Positions 57,536-64,000 of a stretch of 64,000 nucleotides of DNA are shown here, piece after piece. Both the position numbers and the translations under genes were made by a program. Position 1 is the stretch's first letter; each line of letters opens with the position of its first letter. A model generated the notes under the pieces. The model was not told where the DNA came from. It saw only the letters and a list, made by a program, of their open reading frames with translations, and searched no databases. The DNA is from CAZWRN01 sp964446685. GTDB taxonomy: Bacteria; Patescibacteriota; Microgenomatia; Daviesbacterales; UBA10151. Location of the stretch: the NCBI GenBank assembly GCA_964446685.1, contig CAYUPO010000002.1:1-64000 (forward strand), read 5' to 3'.

Positions 57536-58918
57536 CTATTTCTCTTCAGAATCGCTTTTGGCTTCAGCTTCTTTAGCATTTCTTTCTTCTTCTATTTTAT
57601 CAAATTCACTTTCTTCAGCCACTGCTACTTCTGGATCATTTTTAACAGTTGATTCAGAAACTCCGGTATCGGACTGTTCACCTGAAGCAAATAGATCACC
57701 TTCACCTTTGTCAGTTGGTTCTTTTTCTGCTGCCATATCTTCTTCAGCATCATCAACTGCTGTAGCAGCTTCTTCAGGAGTTGGTTCTTCCTGAGTTGCG
57801 CCATCAATGCTTTCTTCTTTGGTTGCTTCATCAATTGCAGTTTCAACATTTTCTACAGCTTCAGCTGGAGTTTCACTTTTAACTGCTTCTGTTTCCTTTT
57901 CTTTTTCGGCTGCTGCATCAGCTGCAGCTTTGGCAAATGGATTTTCACTACCTTCTCCTGTTCCTTCAATATCGATTTTCCAGCCAGTTAATTTAGCTGC
58001 CAGTCTCACATTTTGTCCGCCTTTTCCAATTGCCAGAGACAACTGATTGTCAGAAACTTTTACCTTAGCAGTTTTTTCAGCTTCATTTAAGATCACTGTG
58101 ACATCTTTCGCCGGAGACAAAGCTGAGGCGATAAATCTTTCAGGATCAGATGAATGAGAGATAATATCGATTTTTTCCTCACCCAATTCATTAATAACAG
58201 CCTGGACTCTAACACCTTTTTGTCCGACCAGAGAACCAACCGGGTCAACCCCGTCCTGAGTTGAAACAACTGCTACTTTGCATCTGCCCCCTGCTTCGCG
58301 AGCAATTTCTTTGATTTCAACTGCACCAGACTGAATTTCCGGCACTTCCAAAGCAAAAAGACCTTTAACTAAAGCTGCATCTGAGCGGGAAACAACTACT
58401 TCCGGACCACGGCCAGTTTCACGGATCTCTTTGATCAAAAACTTCATTCGCTGATTTTGACCGTAGTATTCATCTCTGACCTGTTCGGATGGAGGTAAAA
58501 TACCTTCAGCCCGACCTAAATCAACAAAATAAGTGTTTCCTTCCTGTCTCTGAACATTTCCGGAGATAACAGTCCCTACTTTTGCTTCGTATTCTTCAAC
58601 AATTGCCCCTTTTTCAGCTTCATGCAGTTTTTGGGTAATCACCTGTTTAGCGGTTTGTGCAGCAATTCGGGCAAATCCTGGAGGGGTGATATTGTCTTCA
58701 CCACGGAAAATGGAGATCTCTCCGCTTGCACCGTCTAGTTTGACTTCTAATTCTTCAAAATCATCAGGAATAGGTTCGTTTCGGAAAGATAGGTCTTTTC
58801 TGTAAGCAGCCAAAGCCGCCTGCTTTATCGCATCAATGATAATAGCCGGCTCAACTCCCTTTTCGGAAGCGATCTGATTGATAGCTGCTGCAAATTCTGT
58901 TCGTGCTTGTGTTGCCAT
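57536..58918 (-). CDS. nusA: Transcription termination/antitermination factor NusA
   Basis: 460 aa: an N-terminal RNA-polymerase-binding domain (about 1-125), an S1 domain (about 130-200, VISGNVQRQEGNTYFVDLGRAEGILP), and two KH domains (about 225-345, with GSLVGQKGVRVQAV and AIGKGGQNVRLAAKL). From about 345 on the protein is an acidic Glu/Ala-rich tail of about 115 residues, longer than usual. It modulates pausing and termination. Confidence 0.95.
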   Translation of the reverse strand: MATQARTEFAAAINQIASEKGVEPAIIIDAIKQAALAAYRKDLSFRNEPIPDDFEELEVKLDGASGEISIFRGEDNITPPGFARIAAQTAKQVITQKLHEAEKGAIVEEYEAKVGTVISGNVQRQEGNTYFVDLGRAEGILPPSEQVRDEYYGQNQRMKFLIKEIRETGRGPEVVVSRSDAALVKGLFALEVPEIQSGAVEIKEIAREAGGRCKVAVVSTQDGVDPVGSLVGQKGVRVQAVINELGEEKIDIISHSSDPERFIASALSPAKDVTVILNEAEKTAKVKVSDNQLSLAIGKGGQNVRLAAKLTGWKIDIEGTGEGSENPFAKAAADAAAEKEKETEAVKSETPAEAVENVETAIDEATKEESIDGATQEEPTPEEAATAVDDAEEDMAAEKEPTDKGEGDLFASGEQSDTGVSESTVKNDPEVAVAEESEFDKIEEERNAKEAEAKSDSEEK

Positions 58919-58921
58919 AGT

Positions 58922-59000
58922 TAGTTAATTTGTTAATTAGTGAATCGGTTAATCAGAAATAATCTAATTAACTAGTCATCTGGTTTACTAATTAACTTGC
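58922..59000. repeat. AT-rich inverted repeat, second copy of the CTGGTTTACTAATTA type
   Basis: AGTTAATT and GTTAATTAG pair with CTAATTAAC and AATTAACT. CTAATTAACTA...CTGGTTTACTAATTA (58964-58995) matches 33234-33263. Confidence 0.6.
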
Positions 59001-59014
59001 TTTATCCTCTCATT

Positions 59015-59050
59015 AAAAAAAGAGGCGGACCGCAGGTCCACCCATCCTCT
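59015..59050 (-). terminator. Rho-independent terminator after dnaJ
   Basis: On the minus strand AGAGG...GGACC-TGC-GGTCC...CCTCT followed by seven T. It closes the dnaJ transcript. Confidence 0.85.
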
Positions 59051-59109
59051 AAGAGAATTAAGTTAAAGTTATTCTATTCCTTTAGCCTCATAAAGTCAAG
59101 TTGTCAGGA

Positions 59110-60024
59110 TCAAAACCAACCTTTTTTCTTATTTCCTTTAGCAGATTTTAAGGCAGCCAGCTCTTCATAAAGCCTTTTCTCTTCTCCACTAACAGTTGAA
59201 GGTATTTCCAATCTGACTCTCACATAATGATCACCAATTCCTCCTCTGGAGAGATTTGGGACACCTTTGCCTTTAATTCTGATCAATGATCCGGCCTGAG
59301 TACCTGAGGGAACTTTAATTGATACTTTTCCTTGAACAGTATCTACTGAAATAGTATCCCCAAGTACAACCTGAGGAATACCCAGCGTTGCCTCGGTAAA
59401 TATATCAGCTCCTTCGCGGATAAATTTTGTACTTCTTGAAACCCGGAAAATAAAATCATTATCACCAAACCGCATCCTTGTGCCATCATCCACACCTGCC
59501 GGAATCTTGATTTTTAGTCTTTTACGCTCAACTTTACCTTCCCTGGTCCGATTTTCAATCTCAATCTCTTTTTCAGCCCCTTTTATAGCCTCATCAAATG
59601 AAATACTCAATTGATAGGTTGGTCTTCTTTGGCCACCAAATCCTCCTCCAGCCATACCAAAAATCTGGTTAAACAGATCAAATGGATCAGAAAAATCTAC
59701 ATTTGGGTTGCCTCCATTTTGTGACCATTCATATTGAAAACCACCTTGTCCAAACGGATTAAACCCTTCTCCAAAAGGATTACCGCCACCGCCAGGCCCT
59801 TGGGACGCAGCATGGCCAAATTGGTCATAACCTTGTTTCTTTTGGGGATCTGACAGCACTTGGTAAGCCTCAGAGATCTCCTTAAACCGAACATCCGCAC
59901 CAGGAGATTTATCAACATCCGGATGATGCTGACGAGCCAGTTTACGGTACGCAGACTTAATCTCCGCTTCAGAAGCACCTTTTTTTAAACCCAATATTTC
60001 ATAATAATCTCTTTTAGCAGCCAT
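59110..60024 (-). CDS. J-domain co-chaperone lacking the zinc finger (DnaJ/CbpA type)
   Basis: 304 aa. The J domain (about 1-70) has the HPD triad in RQHHPDVDKSP. A Gly/Phe-rich region (about 72-130) precedes the two C-terminal substrate-binding domains (about 140-290). The four CxxCxGxG zinc repeats of classical DnaJ are absent, making it a type II (CbpA-like) protein. It stimulates DnaK ATPase and delivers clients. It is at the end of the hrcA-grpE-dnaK block but separated from dnaK by a terminator and the GIY-YIG cassette. Confidence 0.9.
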   Translation of the reverse strand: MAAKRDYYEILGLKKGASEAEIKSAYRKLARQHHPDVDKSPGADVRFKEISEAYQVLSDPQKKQGYDQFGHAASQGPGGGGNPFGEGFNPFGQGGFQYEWSQNGGNPNVDFSDPFDLFNQIFGMAGGGFGGQRRPTYQLSISFDEAIKGAEKEIEIENRTREGKVERKRLKIKIPAGVDDGTRMRFGDNDFIFRVSRSTKFIREGADIFTEATLGIPQVVLGDTISVDTVQGKVSIKVPSGTQAGSLIRIKGKGVPNLSRGGIGDHYVRVRLEIPSTVSGEEKRLYEELAALKSAKGNKKKGWF

Positions 60025-60041
60025 AAATTTATTTTGTGTTT

Positions 60042-60104
60042 ACAGATTCCCCTTTTCAGGGGAATGACGTTTGAGGCCGTCATTCCTGCGAAAGCAGGAA
60101 TCTG
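60042..60104. repeat. Palindromic repeats at 3' side of second GIY-YIG gene
   Basis: ACAGATTCCCC-TTTTCA-GGGGAATGACG (60042-60069) and GTCATTCCTGC-GAAA-GCAGGAATCTG (60079-60104). The first is in the same orientation as the copy at 60421-60449 on the other side of the gene. Confidence 0.8.
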
Positions 60105-60122
60105 CTGTCTTGAGACGAGTCT

Positions 60123-60407
60123 CTATAGTATACCTGCATATAAATCCTCCCAGTCTTTGTTATTCTTCTCTATTAACGCTACTTTCCAATCTCTTTTCCA
60201 CTTCTTAATCTGTTTTTCTCTTAATATTGCTCCTTCAATCAAATCGTGTGTTTCAAAGTAAACTAATTTATGCACCCTATATTTACTTGAAAATCCAACC
60301 AATTGATCATTTTTGTGCTCAAAAACCCTCTTTACTAAATCAGATGTTACTCCAATATATAAAACTCCATTTTTTTTACTAGCCAATATATAAGTATATC
60401 CGCCCAT
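60123..60407 (-). CDS. Single-domain GIY-YIG nuclease, second repeat-bracketed copy
   Basis: 94 aa from the ATG at 60407 (MGGYTYILAS); the frame runs on to 60464 only because the upstream repeat is open. YTYILAS and LYIGVTSDLVKRVFEHK supply the GIY and YIG motifs with the catalytic Arg, and the Glu lies in IEGAILREKQIKKWKRDW. It is clearly a paralogue of 23072-23359. It interrupts the dnaK-dnaJ neighbourhood and is bracketed by direct repeats of the GATTCCC type, 14 nt before the start and about 20 nt after the stop. Confidence 0.85.
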   Translation of the reverse strand: MGGYTYILASKKNGVLYIGVTSDLVKRVFEHKNDQLVGFSSKYRVHKLVYFETHDLIEGAILREKQIKKWKRDWKVALIEKNNKDWEDLYAGIL

Positions 60408-60420
60408 GACTATGTTATTT

Positions 60421-60449
60421 ACAGATTCCCACTTTCGTGGGAATGACGG
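60421..60449. repeat. Palindromic repeat at 5' side of second GIY-YIG gene
   Basis: ACAGATTCCCAC-TTTC-GTGGGAATGACGG, a compact hairpin and a direct repeat of the element at 60042-60069. Confidence 0.8.
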
Positions 60450-60486
60450 ACAGAACAAACTCAATTGCTAAAACTTCTTAAATTTT

Positions 60487-60508
60487 AAAAAACCCCGGTC
60501 CCCCGAGG
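60487..60508 (-). terminator. Rho-independent terminator after dnaK/zinc-ribbon genes
   Basis: On the minus strand CCTCGG-GGGA-CCGGGG followed by six T. It isolates the hrcA-grpE-dnaK transcript from the GIY-YIG cassette and dnaJ. Confidence 0.75.
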
Positions 60509-60549
60509 CTAATTCGCTTTCAGTTATTATCTTCCAGCATTCAATTATT

Positions 60550-60714
60550 TTATCTAACAGCACCAATTCCAATAATTTTTTTACAGTTTGGACAAAAATA
60601 AACGGTATGTTGCTCTCCAATTCCGTGAGTTTTTCTTAAAAGTTCTGTTATTTCTTCTCCACAATAAGGACAAAGCGGCATCTGATCAGAGTCAGTTATT
60701 CGAAATCCATCCAT
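60550..60714 (-). CDS. 54-aa zinc-ribbon protein coupled to dnaK
   Basis: A small gene starting MDGFRITDSDQMPLCPYCGEE and ending CPNCKKIIGIGAVR. The two CxxC pairs (Cys15/Cys18 and Cys41/Cys44) form a classic zinc ribbon. Its ATG shares a base with the dnaK stop (TAATG), which is strong evidence that it is translated with dnaK. It may help recruit DnaK or bind RNA; it is tempting, but only a guess, to connect it to the missing zinc finger of the nearby DnaJ. Confidence 0.7.
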   Translation of the reverse strand: MDGFRITDSDQMPLCPYCGEEITELLRKTHGIGEQHTVYFCPNCKKIIGIGAVR

Positions 60715-62630
60715 TATTGTTTCTTCTCTTCTTCGACTACTTCACCTTCAACAGCTTCATCTTTAGCATCAGCTCCTTCAGCTGCAGCTTCTTCTGTTTT
60801 TGCATCTTCCGGGTTGCTTGTCTCGTTTTGCGTGTTACCTGCAGCATTGGCATCTGCAGCCTGCTGTTTGTACATTTCAGCACCAATTTTCTGCATACTT
60901 TCACCTAGTGCATCTGCTTTTGTTTTTAGTTCATCAACTGGGCCTTCTTTGGCATCTTTTACTGCCTGGATTTTTTCTTCAACTTCTTTTTTCAGATCAT
61001 CTCCAATCTTACCTTCTGCATCTTTTAAGCTCTTTTCAGCTGTATAAACAATCTGATCGGCTGTATTTCTGGTTTCGATCTCTTCTTTTTTCTTTTTATC
61101 TTCTTCAGCATGTGCTTCTGCTTCTTTAGTCATTCGTTCAACTTCATCTTTATCAAGACCTGTTGAACCGGTAATAGTGATCTTTTGCTCTTTGCCGGTA
61201 GTTTTTTCTTTGGCTGACACATGCAAAATACCTGATGCATCAATATCAAAAGTTACTTCAACCTGAGGCACACCTCTAGGAGCTGGTGGAATTCCATCCA
61301 GAATAAACCGGCCCAATGATTTATTATCAGCCGCCATCCCTCTTTCACCCTGCAGCACATTAATCTCTACAGAAGTCTGATTATCTGAAGCTGTGGAAAA
61401 AGTTTCTGATTTAGAAGTTGGAATAGTACTGTTTCGGTTGATCAAAGGAGTACTGACAGCTCCCATCGTCTCAATACCCAGTGTTAATGGTGTCACATCC
61501 AGCAACAATACATCTTTGACTTCTCCGCCCAGCACACCACCCTGAATTGCAGCGCCTATTGCTACCACTTCGTCAGGATTAATTCCTTTGTGTGGCTCTT
61601 TGCCAAAGAATTTTTCAACCGCAGTTTGTACGGCTGGCATTCTGGTCATACCACCGACCAATACCACTTCATCTACTTTGGAAGCCTCAATTTTAGCGTC
61701 TTTTAAAGCGGCTTTTACTGCATCAAATGTTTTATCAATCAGTCCCTGAACCAATCCTTCCATCTTTGAACGGGAGAGTTTCATCTCAATATGTTTTGGA
61801 CCACCTGCATCAGCTGTTATAAATGGAATAGAGATATCAGTTTCCTGAGAAGAAGAAAGCTCAATCTTTGCTTTTTCAGCTACGTCTTTTAGCCTTTGGA
61901 GTGCTTGTTTATCATTTTTAAGATCAATTCCATTTTCCTTTTTAAATTCTTCAGCAATATAGTCAATCAGAACCTGATCAAAATCATCTCCACCCAAATG
62001 AGTGTCACCATTAGTTGATTTAACCTCAAATACCCCTTCACCAAGTTCCAGGATAGAAACATCAAAGGTTCCCCCACCCAGATCATAAACCGCGATAGTA
62101 TGCGCATTTTGCTTGTCCAGACCATAAGCCAAAGCCGCAGCTGTTGGTTCATTGATAATTCTTTGAACATTCAGTCCAGCTATTTCTCCGGCCTGCTTAG
62201 TGGCCTGTCTCTGAGAATCATCAAAATACGCCGGAACGGTGATAACCGCTTCTGTGACTTTATCTCCCAGATAAGCTTCAGCATCAGCTTTAATCTTGCC
62301 CAAAACCATCGCTGAAATTTCCTGAGGAGTATATTCTTTACCGTTAACTACCACCACAGCCATACCGTTTTTACCAGCTTTTACTTCATATGGCAGCCAT
62401 TTCAGGTCTCTTTGCACTTCAGGGTCATCAAATTTACGCCCCATCAGTCTTTTAGCCGAAAAAATAGTTTCTTTTGGGTTAACAATCGCCTGTCTTTTAG
62501 CCGGAGTTCCAACCACATTTTTAACAGGATTAACTACAGAAGGGATTGTATTTGCGCCTTCTGCACTATGAATAACTTTAGGCTGACCGCCCTCCATTAC
62601 GGCGACCGCACTATTTGTTGTTCCTAAATC
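60714..62630 (-). CDS. dnaK: Chaperone DnaK (Hsp70), N-terminus in gap
   Basis: The visible part begins DLGTTNSAVAVMEGG at the edge of the N run; the usual 7-9 preceding residues and the start codon lie in the gap. The ATPase domain (IINEPTAAALAYGLD, YDLGGGTFDVSIL, VLVGGMTRMP), the substrate-binding domain (LLLDVTPLTLGIET) and the helical lid are complete, ending EGEVVEEEKKQ. This is full-length Hsp70 apart from the gap. It lies between grpE and a coupled zinc-ribbon gene. Confidence 0.95.
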   Translation of the reverse strand, partial: DLGTTNSAVAVMEGGQPKVIHSAEGANTIPSVVNPVKNVVGTPAKRQAIVNPKETIFSAKRLMGRKFDDPEVQRDLKWLPYEVKAGKNGMAVVVVNGKEYTPQEISAMVLGKIKADAEAYLGDKVTEAVITVPAYFDDSQRQATKQAGEIAGLNVQRIINEPTAAALAYGLDKQNAHTIAVYDLGGGTFDVSILELGEGVFEVKSTNGDTHLGGDDFDQVLIDYIAEEFKKENGIDLKNDKQALQRLKDVAEKAKIELSSSQETDISIPFITADAGGPKHIEMKLSRSKMEGLVQGLIDKTFDAVKAALKDAKIEASKVDEVVLVGGMTRMPAVQTAVEKFFGKEPHKGINPDEVVAIGAAIQGGVLGGEVKDVLLLDVTPLTLGIETMGAVSTPLINRNSTIPTSKSETFSTASDNQTSVEINVLQGERGMAADNKSLGRFILDGIPPAPRGVPQVEVTFDIDASGILHVSAKEKTTGKEQKITITGSTGLDKDEVERMTKEAEAHAEEDKKKKEEIETRNTADQIVYTAEKSLKDAEGKIGDDLKKEVEEKIQAVKDAKEGPVDELKTKADALGESMQKIGAEMYKQQAADANAAGNTQNETSNPEDAKTEEAAAEGADAKDEAVEGEVVEEEKKQ

Positions 62631-62730
62631 NNNNNNNNNNNNNNNNNNNNNNNNNNNNNNNNNNNNNNNNNNNNNNNNNNNNNNNNNNNNNNNNNNNNNN
62701 NNNNNNNNNNNNNNNNNNNNNNNNNNNNNN
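62631..62730. other. Assembly gap of 100 N
   Basis: A scaffold gap of conventional length covering the grpE 3' end, any grpE-dnaK spacer and the dnaK start codon. Confidence 0.98.
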
Positions 62731-63288
62731 TTTCTTTCCGACCACTACTCTGGCTGGCTTCACTATTTTACCATTAAGCTTCCAGCCTTTTTCAACCGCT
62801 TCCAAAATCTCTCCTTCTTTACCTTCTTTAGTATCGACCGCTTCATGTAGGGTAGGATCAAATTGTCCGTCTGTTTCAATCTGTTCCAACCCTTCATCAC
62901 GCATCACCTGCTGAAGCTGTCCAACACTCATTTTGACACCTTTAAACCAACCTGATTTCATCTCTTCTTCACTAACACCAGCTAATGCTTTATCAAAATG
63001 ATCCATTACCGGCAGAATTTTTTTGATTACTTCTGCTCCGGCCCAGGCTGCCAGTTCACTTCGACCTTCTGCTACTCTTTTTTCTAAGTTTTGATAATCA
63101 GCTAAAGCTCTTTTATATTTAGCCGTCATCTCCTCCAACTTTTCACTAACTTCTTTGCATTCCCCGCAGTCACAATTCTCACACTCGCATTGCTCGTTTT
63201 CTGCTTTCTCACTATCTCCTTCTGCATGAGGAGCTACATCATCTGTTAATTTTTCTTCTTCTACTGGTTTATCATCTTGTTTACTCAT
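62731..63288 (-). CDS. grpE: Nucleotide exchange factor GrpE, C-terminus in gap
   Basis: About 186 residues are visible. An acidic start with an unusual Cys-rich stretch (EQCECENCDCGECKEV, about 33-48) is followed by the long GrpE coiled coil (YKRALADYQNLEKRVAEGR) and the beta domain (FDPTLHEAV, KPARVVVGKK), after which the sequence enters the gap. It releases ADP from DnaK. The five-Cys stretch could bind metal and is not part of ordinary GrpE. Confidence 0.93.
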
Positions 63289-63304
63289 AACTTATTTTAT
63301 TAGT

Positions 63305-63377
63305 TGTAATGCTTCGACTTCACTACGTTACGCTCAGCAAAAAATATTTTGTTCCTGAGCTTGTCGAAGGACTACAT
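63305..63377. repeat. Palindromic repeat between hrcA and grpE
   Basis: TGTAATGCTTCGACTTC...CGCTCAG and CCTGAGCTTGTCGAAGGACTACA; same element as 48381-48450. Confidence 0.75.
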
Positions 63378-63382
63378 TTATC

Positions 63383-64000
63383 TTAATAATCTCTAAGTGC
63401 CATACTCACCATATTGGCTGTGTACCGGACATAGGGTAACACAACCGGAAAATTCATTCTAGCCGGTCCGATTACACCAACTACTCCATTTTTTGATGAA
63501 TCCCTACCCTCATATTTACAAAACACAAATCCGGTTGGCAATAAATGCTCTATTCCCAAATCCTCTCCAAACAAAACATGCAAAGGATCTGCTCCAACCG
63601 CTTTGCCGATAATATTTTCCAGAGTCGGATACTCATCAAACAAACTTAAAACAAATCTGGTTACATCAATATCCTCAAACTCAGCAAAATCTAAAATATA
63701 AGATGCTCCTGCATAATACATCTCTTTGTCCTCAGAAATAGCCAAAGCTAGCATCTGCGACCGGTAAGCCAAAGACTTCACTGCTTCCCGAAGCAACTGA
63801 TTTTCCTGATGTCTTCTTTGCCAAAGGCCTTGCTTCATTTGGACTTCCGCCATCACCGGCATCTCCTTTTCTTTCATCAGCTCCTGGATATAAATCCGGT
63901 AACCCATGGAAGTTGGAACCCGACCCGCTGAAGTATGCGGCTGTCTGAGATAACCCATCTCTGTCAGTCTGACCATCTCATTTCTGATGGTAGCTGGAGA
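63383..64000 (-). CDS. hrcA: Heat-inducible transcription repressor HrcA, 5' end beyond window
   Basis: The frame is open to the window edge, reading SPATIRNEMVRLTEMGYLRQPHTSAGRVPTSMGYR, the conserved junction of the winged-helix DNA-binding domain and the start of the GAF-like domain. The C-terminus (ARMNFPVVLPYVRYTANMVSMAL) is complete. HrcA represses groE/dnaK operons through the CIRCE operator, which should lie just outside this window. First gene of the hrcA-grpE-dnaK unit. Confidence 0.92.
   Translation of the reverse strand, partial: SPATIRNEMVRLTEMGYLRQPHTSAGRVPTSMGYRIYIQELMKEKEMPVMAEVQMKQGLWQRRHQENQLLREAVKSLAYRSQMLALAISEDKEMYYAGASYILDFAEFEDIDVTRFVLSLFDEYPTLENIIGKAVGADPLHVLFGEDLGIEHLLPTGFVFCKYEGRDSSKNGVVGVIGPARMNFPVVLPYVRYTANMVSMALRDY

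Noticed and set aside
57558..58046. Long opposite-strand ORFs across nusA, dnaK and the low-complexity tails
   Set aside because: They are Ser/Ala-rich mirror images of acidic, codon-biased regions with no homology or start signals.
60408..60464. Upstream extension of the second GIY-YIG gene (and likewise 30159-30191 before NAD kinase)
   Set aside because: The extra codons are translated palindromic repeat (e.g. CPSFPRKWES). The conserved proteins start at the inner ATGs.
1..64000. tRNA or rRNA genes
   Set aside because: I read the intergenic spaces for TWC-arm words and rRNA blocks and found none I could support. A covariance-model scan would settle it.

Overview
The window looks like part of a metagenome-assembled scaffold from a Candidate Phyla Radiation (Patescibacteria) bacterium, most likely a Microgenomates (OP11) relative. 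This is inferred from several signs. The AT content is high. Genes are compact and densely packed, and UGA is used as a normal stop. Several housekeeping proteins are pared down: a 484-aa IF2, a 616-aa AlaRS without its C-terminal domain, a 359-aa Lon that is only an AAA+ module, and a DnaJ without a zinc finger. Two sortases are present, one beside a protein with a VLG...LAAT-type tail. Two runs of exactly 100 N (3506-3605 and 62631-62730) mark scaffold joins.

Layout. At 110-3970 there is an NMN adenylyltransferase, a DUF4173 membrane protein, and an SGNH esterase followed by an acyltransferase-3 protein. From 19888 down to 3963 a minus-strand run of nine tightly coupled genes (several ATGA overlaps) forms a surface-glycan cluster. 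It contains a 1570-aa fusion of two GT2 glycosyltransferases, a flippase and a GT4; a further GT4; a DegT aminotransferase fused to a GT2; a GT2; a kinase fused to a polysaccharide deacetylase; a nucleotidyltransferase; two GT-C-like membrane proteins; and a membrane-anchored glycosidase-like protein. At 20100-21341 there is a sortase and its presumed substrate.

21468-33141 is mixed metabolism and envelope: a 3-hydroxyisobutyrate dehydrogenase-like enzyme, tgt, phosphomannomutase, a cytidylate-kinase-like protein, a Cas4/RecB-like nuclease, NAD kinase, MltG, RuvX and a second sortase. It is interspersed with palindromic repeats. 33268-49133 holds a PilM-like/baseplate-J-like surface protein, alaS, a RodZ-like protein, a cupredoxin divergent from an HxlR regulator, an AAA-winged-helix protein, ftsK, RNase J and the Lon-like ATPase.

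49139-64000 is an information-processing and chaperone block, all on the minus strand: rpsO-PRTase-pnp, a DHH-like protein, nusA-infB, and hrcA-grpE-dnaK-(zinc ribbon)-[GIY-YIG]-dnaJ.

Two themes cut across the window. First, a family of modular palindromic repeats (typically opening GTCAT and closing ATCT) lies between genes, brackets two single-domain GIY-YIG nuclease genes as direct repeats, and appears in frame inside two coding sequences (tgt and the DHH-like gene). Second, many genes have a recognisable -35/-10 promoter whose -10 box ends only 6-8 nt before the ATG, which predicts leaderless mRNAs. I found no tRNA, rRNA or CRISPR array.
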